The notes beneath the pieces are model-generated. The model was not told the origin of the DNA and did not search any database. It saw only the letters and a program-made list of their open reading frames with translations. Source: Alphaproteobacteria bacterium (lineage in GTDB: Bacteria > Pseudomonadota > Alphaproteobacteria > UBA2966). From it: 64,000 nucleotides of DNA. This document shows, piece after piece, positions 1-8,033 of this stretch (position 1 is its first letter; each line of letters begins with the position of its first letter). The position numbers and the translations under genes were made by a program. The stretch lies in the NCBI GenBank assembly GCA_018650465.1, contig JABIFY010000002.1, forward strand, positions 1-64,000. Reading direction: 5' to 3'.

Positions 1-1347
1 CCCTGCCTGCAATATCAGATCAAGCGCTGCACGGCCCCCTGTGTCGATCGCATTACGCCTGAAGACTATCAGTTGCTGCTGGATGACGCCCGGGCCTTCC
101 TGAAGGGTAAAACCCACGACATTCAGGGCCGCATGTCCAAACGCATGCAAGAGGCCGCTGAAATCCAGGATTATGAAACCGCCGCCGTTCATCGCGACCG
201 TATCAAGGCCCTGACCACTATCCAGGCCCGCCAGGGCATAAACGTGCAGGGCATCGATGAAGCTGACGTGATTTCAGCCTGGCAGGAAGGTGGCAGCACC
301 TGCATCCAGGTCTTTTTCTTTCGCTCGGGCCAAAACTATGGCAACCGGGCCTATTTCCCTATTCAGGCCCGCGATGCCGAGGCCAGCGAAGTGATGGGCG
401 CTTTCATCGGCCAGTTTTATGCTGACCGGCCGCCACCCAAAATGGTGCTGCTAAGCCACGACGTTGACCGGGCCGACCTGATCGAAGAAGCGCTGGGCGT
501 ACGGGCCGGGCACCGTGTGCGTCTGGCGGTGCCAAAACGCGGCGAAAAGCTGAAGCTGATTGATCACGCCCGCGCCAATGCCCGCGATGCCCTGGCCAGA
601 CGGGCAGCCGAAAGTGCCTCGCAGCGTAAATTGCTGGATGGCGTGGCCCGTCTGTTCGGTCTGGAACAATCGCCCAGTCGCATCGAAGTCTATGACAACA
701 GCCATATCCAGGGCAGCCATTCCACCGGCGGCATGATCGTTGCCGGGCCCGACGGCCTGATGAAAAACCAGTACCGCAAATTCAACTTCAAAGATGAAAA
801 ACTGGTGCCGGGCGATGATTTTGGCATGATGCGCGAAGTCCTGACCCGGCGTTTCGCCCGCCTCATAAAAGAAGACCAGGACCGTTCCGCCGGGATGTGG
901 CCGGACCTGATCCTCATTGATGGCGGTGCGGGACAGTTGAGCACCATTGAACAGGTCTTTGCAGATCTCGGCGTGTCCGGTGTCTGCCTGGTCGCCATCG
1001 CCAAGGGTCCCGACCGCAACGCCGGGCGAGAAGTTTTTCACATGCCCGGCAAAGCACCTTTCTCTCTGCCCTTGCGAGACCCCGTATTGTTCTTTTTGCA
1101 GCGCCTGCGCGATGAAGCCCACCGCTTTGCCATTGGCACCCACAGGGCCAAGCGCAGCCAGGCCATCCACAAATCCCCTCTGGATGGCGTACCCGGTGTC
1201 GGAGCCCGGCGCAAAAAGGCTTTACTGCACCGCTTTGGCTCGGGCCGGGCCGTGGAACAGGCCGGAATCGAAGACCTGGCCACTGTCGAAGGTGTCTCGC
1301 GCAATCTGGCGCAAAAAATATACGATCATTTTCACAGCAATAGCTGA
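1..1347 (+). CDS. uvrC: UvrABC system protein C (excinuclease subunit), 5'-truncated by window edge
   Basis: Nucleotide excision repair endonuclease subunit that makes both incisions around a UvrB-bound lesion. The open frame enters at base 1 with no start codon in the window, so the N-terminal GIY-YIG domain is mostly missing. The first visible residues (CLQYQIKRCTAPC) follow that domain. Next come a UVR motif (about residues 45-70 of the visible part), the RNase-H-like endonuclease core with YDNSHIQGSHSTGG, and a C-terminal helix-hairpin-helix pair (VPGVGARRKKALLHRFG). Ending before pgsA is a common alphaproteobacterial order. Identity is clear; only the start is unseen. Confidence 0.97.
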   Translation, partial: PCLQYQIKRCTAPCVDRITPEDYQLLLDDARAFLKGKTHDIQGRMSKRMQEAAEIQDYETAAVHRDRIKALTTIQARQGINVQGIDEADVISAWQEGGSTCIQVFFFRSGQNYGNRAYFPIQARDAEASEVMGAFIGQFYADRPPPKMVLLSHDVDRADLIEEALGVRAGHRVRLAVPKRGEKLKLIDHARANARDALARRAAESASQRKLLDGVARLFGLEQSPSRIEVYDNSHIQGSHSTGGMIVAGPDGLMKNQYRKFNFKDEKLVPGDDFGMMREVLTRRFARLIKEDQDRSAGMWPDLILIDGGAGQLSTIEQVFADLGVSGVCLVAIAKGPDRNAGREVFHMPGKAPFSLPLRDPVLFFLQRLRDEAHRFAIGTHRAKRSQAIHKSPLDGVPGVGARRKKALLHRFGSGRAVEQAGIEDLATVEGVSRNLAQKIYDHFHSNS

Positions 1348-1424
1348 TCCGGGGCTGGATTCGGCGCTTTTGCAGAGTATGATCGCCTCTTGCATACCGC
1401 TCGTTTATGGACCCCTGACCGATC

Positions 1425-2042
1425 ATGATCACCAGCCTGCCAAATCTGCTCACCCTTTCCAGGATTTTTGCCATTCCGGCACTTATCGCTGCTTTCTATC
1501 TGGATTCTTTTATGGGGAACTGGATCGCCTTTGGCATTTTTGCCGTGGCGGGTATTACCGACTTTTTCGATGGCTACCTCGCCCGAATCCGCAACGAACA
1601 ATCCGTTCTCGGCCAGTTTCTGGATCCGGTCGCCGACAAATTACTGGTCGCCGCTGTGCTGATGTTGTTAGTGGCTTTTCAACGCGTCACCGATGTTTCC
1701 ATTCTGGCCGCCATCGTCATCCTGTGCCGCGAGATCATGGTCTCGGGTTTGCGGGAATTCCTGTCAGAAATCCGCGTTGGCATGCCTGTCAGCAAGCTGG
1801 CCAAATGGAAAACCACGGTGCAAATTCTGGCCATGGGATTTTTGTTGACCGGTGACGCCGGAGATATCTTGCTGCCGATCGGCTGGACCCAAATCATTGG
1901 CATCACCTTGCTGTGGATAGCCGCCGGCCTGACCATATATACGGGTTATGATTACCTGCGCCTGGGCCTGAAGCACATGACTGAAGAACCCGTAATAAAC
2001 ACCGGTCTCCCAAACACCGACCTCAACGACGACGAATCCTGA
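1425..2042 (+). CDS. pgsA: CDP-diacylglycerol--glycerol-3-phosphate 3-phosphatidyltransferase
   Basis: Integral membrane enzyme making phosphatidylglycerophosphate, the first committed step to phosphatidylglycerol and cardiolipin. The 205-aa protein carries the CDP-alcohol phosphatidyltransferase signature DG-x2-AR-x8-G-x3-D-x3-D (FFDGYLARIRNEQSVLGQFL, then DPVADK) and several hydrophobic helices. The length is normal for the family. It lies 77 bp after uvrC and 8 bp before mobB, so it probably shares a transcript with the molybdenum-cofactor genes. The hydrophilic tail (about the last 25 residues) is unremarkable. Confidence 0.95.
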   Translation: MITSLPNLLTLSRIFAIPALIAAFYLDSFMGNWIAFGIFAVAGITDFFDGYLARIRNEQSVLGQFLDPVADKLLVAAVLMLLVAFQRVTDVSILAAIVILCREIMVSGLREFLSEIRVGMPVSKLAKWKTTVQILAMGFLLTGDAGDILLPIGWTQIIGITLLWIAAGLTIYTGYDYLRLGLKHMTEEPVINTGLPNTDLNDDES

Positions 2043-2050
2043 AGCCTGAC

Positions 2051-2566
2051 ATGGAAATCTTTGGCATTGCTGGCTGGAGTGGCAGCGGAAAAACGACCTT
2101 GCTGGTCAAATTGATCCCGGAACTGACAGGGCGTGGCATCCGGGTTTCAACCATCAAACATGCCCATCATGGTTTCGATTTTGACAAGCCTGGCAAGGAT
2201 AGCTGGGAACATCGAAATGCCGGTGCCACAGAGGTCATGATCACATCGGATAATCGCTGGGCCTTGATGCGGGAACTGCGCGACGAGCCTGAACCAAACC
2301 TGGCCGAATGTGCCGCCCACATGAGTGACGTAGACCTGCTGCTTGTGGAAGGCTTCAAGCACGAAAGCCACAACAAACTGGAGGTCAGCCGTCAGGCGAC
2401 CGGAAAGGCGTTGTTACAGCCTGACGATCCCCATATCGTCGCTGTTGTTTGTGACGCCGCCTTGCCCCATATCAATGTGCCGGTGCTGCACATCGACGAT
2501 ATCACAGCTGTGGCCGATTATATTCTCGACTACACGGGTTTGGATGCAAAAGCGGGAGCAGCCTGA
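2051..2566 (+). CDS. mobB: Molybdopterin-guanine dinucleotide biosynthesis adaptor MobB
   Basis: Small P-loop GTPase-like protein that assists MobA in attaching GMP to molybdopterin. The 171-aa sequence opens with a Walker A motif (GWSGSGKTTLLVKL, residues about 8-21) and contains the MobB pattern VDLLLVEGFKHE around residue 95-106. It starts 8 bp after pgsA, and its TGA is followed immediately by the ATG of moeA, indicating tight co-translation. No mobA is visible here, so it must lie elsewhere. Confidence 0.93.
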   Translation: MEIFGIAGWSGSGKTTLLVKLIPELTGRGIRVSTIKHAHHGFDFDKPGKDSWEHRNAGATEVMITSDNRWALMRELRDEPEPNLAECAAHMSDVDLLLVEGFKHESHNKLEVSRQATGKALLQPDDPHIVAVVCDAALPHINVPVLHIDDITAVADYILDYTGLDAKAGAA

Positions 2567-3829
2567 ATGGTACAATTGACCGACGACTGCTTTCGCGGTG
2601 ACGAACGCCTGATGCCGCTGGACGAGGCGCTGGCTTTGCTGGCCGACCGCATCATACCCGTTGTTGATCGCGAATCTGTTGCCTTGGCCGAGGCCGGTGG
2701 CCGGGTGCTGGCGGCAGATATTGTTTCCGCCCTGAACGTCCCGCCGCACGATAATTCTGCCGTTGACGGCTATGCTGTTCGTCAGTTTGACTTACCGGCG
2801 GACGGTAATGTCGATCTGGAGATTGTCGACCGCGCCGCCGCCGGTCACCCGGCATCAAAACCGGTCAGCGCTGGCCAGGCCGTGCGCATTTTCACAGGCG
2901 CTGCCATGCCCGAAGGTGGTGACAGCGTCTTCATGCAGGAAGATGTCGAGGCCAGTGAAGACGGCACCCGCGTTGTTGTGCCCGCAGGCTTGAAGGCTGG
3001 CGCCAACCGACGTAAGGCGGGCGAAGACATATGCAACGGTGATACGATCCTGACGAAGGGCCGCCGCTTGCGTCCCCAGGATTTAGGCTTGGCGGCATCG
3101 ATTGGCACCGAATCTGTTCAAGTTTTTCGAACACTGAAAGCCGCCATCTTTTCCACCGGCGACGAAGTCCGCGAACCCGGTCAGCCTCTGGCGGCTGGTG
3201 ACATTTACGATGCCAACCGCTTTGTGCTGCGCGGCCTGATCGAAAAGCTGGGCGTTGTCGTCACGGATCTTGGTATCCTGCCTGACGACGAAGCCACCAT
3301 CCGCGCCGCCCTGGAAAAAGCGTCCCATGAACACGACGTTATTCTCACTTCTGGTGGCGTGTCGGTGGGTGAAGAAGATCATATTAAACCGGCGGTCGAG
3401 GCTTTGGGCTCGTTACATTTCTGGCGACTGGCGGTCAAGCCTGGCCGCCCTGTAGCTCTTGGCCAGGTGGGCAAAGTGCCCTTCGTTGGCCTGCCCGGAA
3501 ACCCCGCCGCCGCCATGGTGACCTTCTTGCGCTTTGCCCGACCCATGATCCTGCAACTGGCGGGCGACGCTGATACCACCCCCCTTATCGTCCAGGTCCG
3601 TGCCGGGTTCAGCCACAAAAAGAAAATCGGTCGCCGGGAATGGGTGCGGGCCAGCATTGCTGCAAACCAGCAAGGCCTGGCCGAAGCCCAAAAATTTCCC
3701 CGTGAAGGGGCCGGGATTCTCAGTTCCATTTCAGGCAGTGATGGCCTGGTAGAACTGCCGGAAGAAATGACACAACTGGAGCCCGGAGATATGGTAGACT
3801 TTATCTCCTTTAATGAGGTAGGCGCGTGA
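2567..3829 (+). CDS. moeA: Molybdopterin molybdotransferase MoeA
   Basis: Inserts molybdate into adenylylated molybdopterin. The 420-aa protein has the expected MoeA landmarks: PHDNSAVDGYAVR near residue 60, the GDEV...DANRF stretch around residues 205-225, and SGGVSVGEEDHIK in the MPT-binding MogA-like domain near residue 265. A C-terminal MoeA domain IV follows. The gene starts at the base after the mobB stop, and its own TGA overlaps the GTG start of moaD. Length is typical. Confidence 0.97.
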   Translation: MVQLTDDCFRGDERLMPLDEALALLADRIIPVVDRESVALAEAGGRVLAADIVSALNVPPHDNSAVDGYAVRQFDLPADGNVDLEIVDRAAAGHPASKPVSAGQAVRIFTGAAMPEGGDSVFMQEDVEASEDGTRVVVPAGLKAGANRRKAGEDICNGDTILTKGRRLRPQDLGLAASIGTESVQVFRTLKAAIFSTGDEVREPGQPLAAGDIYDANRFVLRGLIEKLGVVVTDLGILPDDEATIRAALEKASHEHDVILTSGGVSVGEEDHIKPAVEALGSLHFWRLAVKPGRPVALGQVGKVPFVGLPGNPAAAMVTFLRFARPMILQLAGDADTTPLIVQVRAGFSHKKKIGRREWVRASIAANQQGLAEAQKFPREGAGILSSISGSDGLVELPEEMTQLEPGDMVDFISFNEVGA

Positions 3830-4077
3830 ACATTCATTATTTTGCCTGGATGCGGGAACAGATCGGCAAGTCCGTGGAAACCGAATCTCCCCCGGCACAC
3901 ATCGACAATATCGACGACCTGCTGGACTGGCTGACAAATTTAAGCCCGGCCCATGCCGAGGCTTTGGCCGACCGGACAATTATCGGCGTAGCCGTCAACA
4001 AGGAATTTGTTGAACCTGGTGCAAAACTTGAGGATGGTGACGAGGTCGCCTTGTTCCCGCCCATAACAGGCGGTTGA
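3826..4077 (+). CDS. moaD: Molybdopterin synthase small (sulfur carrier) subunit MoaD
   Basis: Ubiquitin-fold sulfur carrier whose C-terminal glycine thiocarboxylate donates sulfur in molybdopterin synthesis. The 83-aa protein ends in PPITGG, the required Gly-Gly terminus. Its GTG start overlaps the moeA stop (GTGA), so translation is likely coupled. moaE follows 13 bp later, giving both synthase subunits in order. Confidence 0.95.
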   Translation: MNIHYFAWMREQIGKSVETESPPAHIDNIDDLLDWLTNLSPAHAEALADRTIIGVAVNKEFVEPGAKLEDGDEVALFPPITGG

Positions 4078-4090
4078 GAGAGTCCTTTAG

Positions 4091-4543
4091 ATGATCCGTG
4101 TACAGGCAGAAGATTTTGACGTGGGGGCTGAAATGGCAGCCCTGACCGGTGCCCGCAAGGACATCGGTGCCGTCGTCAATTTCATCGGCAAGGTACGTGA
4201 CCTGGAAGACGGTGCCCTGTCAGCCATGACCCTGGAACATTACCCCGGCATGACGGAAAAGATGCTGGCGGACATCGAAGCACAAGCACTCGAGCGCTTT
4301 GATTTGCAAGAAACCCTGATCGTCCATCGTTACGGCAAGCTGGAACCGGGCGCGCAGATCGTTCTGGTCATCACTGCCTCCGCCCATCGCCAGGCCGCGT
4401 TTGAAGCTTGCGCCTTTTTGATGGACTGGCTGAAAACCAAAGCGCCTTTCTGGAAGCTGGAAGAAAGTGACAAAGGCCGTACCTGGGTCGAAGCCAAACA
4501 AGCCGACAACGACGCGGTAGATCGCTGGCAAGAGCAAAGCTGA
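4091..4543 (+). CDS. moaE: Molybdopterin synthase catalytic subunit MoaE
   Basis: Large subunit of molybdopterin synthase; it converts cyclic pyranopterin monophosphate using MoaD thiocarboxylate. The 150-aa sequence shows MoaE features: GAVVNFIGKVRD near the N-terminus, LEHYPGMTEK, IVHRYGKLEPGA, and the catalytic C-terminal region APFWKLEESDKGRTWVEA with its lysine. It forms an operon with moaD. Its stop shares one base with the ATG of the following desaturase gene (TGATG). Confidence 0.96.
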   Translation: MIRVQAEDFDVGAEMAALTGARKDIGAVVNFIGKVRDLEDGALSAMTLEHYPGMTEKMLADIEAQALERFDLQETLIVHRYGKLEPGAQIVLVITASAHRQAAFEACAFLMDWLKTKAPFWKLEESDKGRTWVEAKQADNDAVDRWQEQS

Positions 4544-5565
4544 TGCAGGTTGACGCCAAAATAGATGCCACCGGAGAAATTTTCCTGGACCAGGCCGAGG
4601 CCCGCAAGGCATCAAAGCGACTGGCCCCGGACGTGGTGCGAAGACTGACCAGATTGTCAGACAGAAAAGCGGCCTGGTCGTTAAGCAAAAACATAACCCT
4701 GGCCCTGGTGGGCATCGTGCCTGCCCTGCTGGTCTGGAACGTCTGGACGGTGTTGTGGGCCTTGGTCATTGTGCCGCTGGCGGCCCACGGTTTCGCCATC
4801 CTGTCACACGAGGCCGTGCATTATCGCCTGTTTTCCAACCGCACTATGAACGAGATTATCGGTCGCGGCTGTGGCCTGATCATCGGCGTTTCCATGTGCA
4901 CCTACCGCGTGGTGCACCGGTTACACCATAACCATTTGTACGAACGCGACCTCGACCCCGACCTGGCGTTGATGGCGGGCTATCCGCGCGGCAAATTTTA
5001 TCTTTTCAAAAAACTGCTGATCGACTTCACCGGTATTACGGCCTACAAAAATTACAGCTATTTTATGGGTCGCCCGGCGAAGAATTCCGAGACCAATACA
5101 CGCGTCAAACCCCTGGACGACACATCACCAAAACTACGCCGCGACGCCAAACAAGACCGCATCATGGTGGCCGTCTTTCATATCACAATGTTGGTGCTGG
5201 CGGTTTCGACGGGTCTGTGGCGCGAATACCTGCTGCTCTGGCTCCTGCCTCTGGTCACCGTCTTCCAGGTTATCCTGCGCCTGCGTGCCGTCCTCGAACA
5301 TGGTGCCGTGACCGATTTTTCATCCCCCCTGACAGCGTCGCGCACCAACCTTGCACCCACATTGGTTTGCTGGTTCCTGTTCCCGCACAAGGTCAACTAC
5401 CACGTCGAACATCATCTCTATCCGTCGGTACCGCATTACAACCTGCCCGCCTGCCACCAGGCCTGCCGTGATGCCGGCATGTTGGATGGTGCCGAGGTCG
5501 TGCCCATTGGTGAAGCCCTGGGCAAGATTTTCGCGGACCGACCTGCGAAGGTTGTTGCGGTTTAG
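4543..5565 (+). CDS. Membrane fatty acid desaturase family protein
   Basis: Predicted membrane di-iron desaturase or hydroxylase. The 340-aa protein has three histidine clusters: HEAVH (about residue 90), HRLHHNH (about 125), and NYHVEHHLYPSVPHY near residue 285, plus four or so hydrophobic spans. The substrate cannot be told from sequence; fatty acyl chains are the default for the family. The start overlaps the moaE stop by one base, so it is translated from the molybdenum-cofactor message although desaturases need iron, not molybdenum. The gene ends before a palindromic repeat facing a convergent gene. Confidence 0.85.
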   Translation: MQVDAKIDATGEIFLDQAEARKASKRLAPDVVRRLTRLSDRKAAWSLSKNITLALVGIVPALLVWNVWTVLWALVIVPLAAHGFAILSHEAVHYRLFSNRTMNEIIGRGCGLIIGVSMCTYRVVHRLHHNHLYERDLDPDLALMAGYPRGKFYLFKKLLIDFTGITAYKNYSYFMGRPAKNSETNTRVKPLDDTSPKLRRDAKQDRIMVAVFHITMLVLAVSTGLWREYLLLWLLPLVTVFQVILRLRAVLEHGAVTDFSSPLTASRTNLAPTLVCWFLFPHKVNYHVEHHLYPSVPHYNLPACHQACRDAGMLDGAEVVPIGEALGKIFADRPAKVVAV

Positions 5566-5628
5566 CGTGACCATAGCGGCCAAACTGCTTTAAGATTGCT
5601 TCGCCGATTCCCCAAACCTCAATATCCT

Positions 5629-5658
5629 CGTCATGCCCGGATCAAGTCCGGCATGACG
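5629..5658. repeat. Palindromic extragenic element between convergent genes
   Basis: A near-perfect palindrome: CGTCATGCC on the left and GGCATGACG on the right, around a GGATCAAGTCC-type core. It sits between the convergent desaturase and DsbA-like genes. The core word (CCGGATCAAGTCCGG) is a small dispersed repeat often seen in alphaproteobacterial spacers; a second copy lies at 38469-38487. It may act as a bidirectional terminator or REP unit. Confidence 0.6.
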
Positions 5659-5674
5659 ATATGGGATGCTTTGA

Positions 5675-6271
5675 CTACCCTCGCATCAACTCATCTTCAA
5701 TAAACTCCATGCGGTCCTTGCCCCAGTAGAGTTCGTCGCCGACAAAGAAGCTGGGCACGCCGAAGACGCCGCGTTCCATGCCGCGGTTTGTGCTGTCGGC
5801 CAGTTCCTGGCGGACCTCGTCGCTTTCACTCAAAATTTCAAATTCTTCCGCATCAACACCTAACGCCGTGACGACGGGCCGCAATCCGGCATAGTTCTGA
5901 ATGCTGGCATTATCACGCTCCCAATATTCCACAAAAAGGGCATCGATATATTCAGCCTCCAGGCCGAAGCGGCGCATAGCGAGGGAGCCGCGTAAGGCCC
6001 GGCTGGTTTTGATGGGGAATTCTGTGGGGATACGAAAGGGCAGATCATACCTTATAGCCCAGCGTTCAAGGTCCCGCTTGCGGTTGGCAATCTTGATGGC
6101 CGGTTCTTCCATCAGCACATAATTATGATGGCGAAAAACATAACCCAGATTAAAGGGATGAAAGATAATCTTCGTGCCTGTCTTCGCCAGAATCGGTTTG
6201 ATTAAGTGCATGGCAAAATAGGCATTTGTACTGCCGATCTCCCAATACATTTCAACGGTTTTGTTACGCAT
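5675..6271 (-). CDS. 2-hydroxychromene-2-carboxylate isomerase / kappa-GST-like DsbA-fold protein
   Basis: DsbA-fold oxidoreductase of the HCCA isomerase/kappa-GST type, 198 aa from the chosen start. The N-terminal YWEIGSTNAYFA carries serine where thiol-disulfide enzymes carry cysteine, as in glutathione-dependent isomerases. The cis-proline loop is FGVPSFFVGDELYWGKDR. I chose ATG at 6271 because AGAGGT lies six bases upstream; an earlier in-frame start at 6304 adds a non-conserved extension. A terminator separates it from the upstream gene, so it is probably monocistronic. The true substrate is unknown. Confidence 0.85.
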   Translation of the reverse strand: MRNKTVEMYWEIGSTNAYFAMHLIKPILAKTGTKIIFHPFNLGYVFRHHNYVLMEEPAIKIANRKRDLERWAIRYDLPFRIPTEFPIKTSRALRGSLAMRRFGLEAEYIDALFVEYWERDNASIQNYAGLRPVVTALGVDAEEFEILSESDEVRQELADSTNRGMERGVFGVPSFFVGDELYWGKDRMEFIEDELMRG

Positions 6272-6309
6272 AAGACCTCTCAGGTTGATTACAACTGACA
6301 GCATGCCAC

Positions 6310-6338
6310 AAAAAAAGAGAGGCCGAAGCCCTCTTTTT
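6310..6338 (-). terminator. Intrinsic terminator after the 432-aa unknown gene
   Basis: In the minus-strand transcript GAGGGC-UUCG-GCCUCUC forms a short GC-rich hairpin with a UUCG loop followed by a U run. It lies just past the stop at 6354. The opposite side also has a T run, so it may work in both directions. Confidence 0.75.
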
Positions 6339-6353
6339 CCGAAACCATATCAA

Positions 6354-7652
6354 TCAACTGTCGGCCGGTTCCTGATCTTCGTCAGCCTCCGGGTAGCCCT
6401 CCAACTCATCAACGGCTTCCTCCGCCATTGCCCTCATCAGGACCTGTTCGCTATCCGTATATTGTTTGGCCGCATCAACCAGGTCGGCCATATCTTCGTC
6501 TGTTGACCGGGGTGGGTCGGCGAACATAGCAACTTCGTCAGGCACAGGAATATTTTCAATTTCAGTTGGTGGATGTTTGATCCCCGCCCAGTCCAATGCA
6601 TCCTTCAATCTTGAAAGTTGTTGCTTTTGCTCATTGCGCCAGACGTCGGCTGGTTGGGAGTCCGATACATCAAGGAAGTCATCGCTGTAACTCGAAGGCA
6701 GACTGATATTGAACTTGTGTATTTCTTCAATGATCTGGATCGACGTGGCGCCATTTTCCTTCAGGTGGTCGTACAAATCCTGCCGTTGTTGCTGAACTTT
6801 CAGAATCGGGTTCCCCGGATCACCCATACCATAGCCATTCGAGACCTTCGAAAAATCTCCGTCAGCAATGGCTTTTTCAAAGACAGCAGATGGGATAAGC
6901 ATGCCGTCTGTGCTGTGCCCCATTTGATAAGCCCGCTTGGCCGCATAACTTGAATCCGTAGCCAATTCAAGGGCGTCGTCCCTGGCGATCACATCTTCCG
7001 ACCGCCGCACGTTGGACCCGCTTTTCAAAAAGATATTAGCCTCGGTTGCGAGAATATCCGCCAGTTCCTCTATTTTCTTCTGCCGAAGATTACCTTCGCC
7101 GCCAAAGTCACGTGCGGCCCAATAGCTGTCAGGCTGTTTGATCTCGTGTCGCACAAATTCCTTATAGATTTCCGCAGGCGTCCTGCCTTCTTCCGTCATC
7201 CGGTCATAGATGGCTTCGCGTTCTCTGGTCGCACGATCGAATTCTGCCTGGCGCACCTCGTGTCCGGCCTGAAATTCTGCCCAATCCTCAGACGAACCGT
7301 TTGCGGGCGGAATCTTGATCAATGAAAACATTCCCGATTTACCAGGTCCGTTCAAAAAACGGCCCCCAAGCTCGGGATCATCCAGCATCGATTGATAGTC
7401 AACTCTATGAAATCCAACTTTTTTGACCTCAAGCTTCTCTCCCTGCTCATTCAGCAGGTAGGTCAACGTGTCCGATGCAATGGCTGGTCCGGTCGTTTTC
7501 ATGGGCGTGGCATCAGTTGTTTTATCAGTTGCCCGGGCGGCGCTCTGAGAAGACGAATTGATGTTCTCCCCTGTGTCTGCCACTTCATCAGCTGCCGTTG
7601 TTCTTGGTGGCTGTAGCAATGTTGAATATGGATCCTGGCCTTGAACTTGCAT
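6354..7652 (-). CDS. Hypothetical protein, 432 aa, with an internal 33-residue repeat
   Basis: No family recognised. There is no signal peptide or membrane span; the first ~55 residues are low-complexity (Ser/Thr/Ala rich) and the last ~25 very acidic, so it is probably cytosolic or exported by a route without a cleaved signal. Residues 145-177 and 290-322 align without gaps as a repeat: R-x2-(I/L)-YD-x-(M/L)-x-E-x-G-x-T ... I-x2-E ... I-x2-P-x-SY. The ATG has GGGA eight to ten bases upstream. It is flanked by terminators at 6310 and 7986, so it is likely a single-gene transcript. Confidence 0.8.
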   Translation of the reverse strand: MQVQGQDPYSTLLQPPRTTAADEVADTGENINSSSQSAARATDKTTDATPMKTTGPAIASDTLTYLLNEQGEKLEVKKVGFHRVDYQSMLDDPELGGRFLNGPGKSGMFSLIKIPPANGSSEDWAEFQAGHEVRQAEFDRATREREAIYDRMTEEGRTPAEIYKEFVRHEIKQPDSYWAARDFGGEGNLRQKKIEELADILATEANIFLKSGSNVRRSEDVIARDDALELATDSSYAAKRAYQMGHSTDGMLIPSAVFEKAIADGDFSKVSNGYGMGDPGNPILKVQQQRQDLYDHLKENGATSIQIIEEIHKFNISLPSSYSDDFLDVSDSQPADVWRNEQKQQLSRLKDALDWAGIKHPPTEIENIPVPDEVAMFADPPRSTDEDMADLVDAAKQYTDSEQVLMRAMAEEAVDELEGYPEADEDQEPADS

Positions 7653-7985
7653 TTTGATTTCCCGTCACTTAAGTCCTGATTTGATCAGGATCTGTTTTAT
7701 TGCCGGTTTTATTATGCAAGCCATGAGCCACTTTAACGACGCCCTCGCCAGCCTGTCGCCTCGCTTCGGGACTTGGAAGGCAGGCCTGGGACAAAGCTGC
7801 CTTCCCGCAAAGGTTTCGACATGGTTAACAAAAAGTAGAGCCTTGAAAAATACTTTTCCGCCTGTTTTTGTAACAGCAGATCAGCTCACCAGGGATCGGC
7901 AAAAATAGCCAGCTGCCCCCCTGAACAGGCAAGGAGTGCCTTTGCAGGGCGGAAGAAATTTCCCGATGACAAAAATCTGGCAGAT
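7653..7985. other. Intergenic region without a convincing gene
   Basis: About 330 bp between the ilvE terminator and the start of the 432-aa unknown gene. It should hold the promoter of that minus-strand gene. One 84-codon plus-strand frame crosses it but has no family resemblance and no good ribosome-binding site. I see no RNA gene or repeat beyond a short GC-rich inverted stretch near 7745-7785. Confidence 0.5.
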
Positions 7986-8014
7986 AAAAAAAGGGAGGCC
8001 GAAGCCTCCCTTTT
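7986..8014 (-). terminator. Intrinsic terminator of ilvE
   Basis: Minus-strand RNA GGGAGGC-UUCG-GCCUCCC followed by seven U. This is a perfect 7-bp stem capped by the extra-stable cUUCGg tetraloop, 20 bp after the ilvE stop. The plus strand also ends in TTTT, so the element may be bidirectional. Confidence 0.9.
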
Positions 8015-8033
8015 CAAAATATGTTGTCCAGGT

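Noticed and set aside
7654-7908. 84-codon plus-strand frame in the spacer upstream of the 432-aa gene
   Set aside because: No ribosome-binding site or family resemblance, and it overlaps the expected promoter of the opposite gene.
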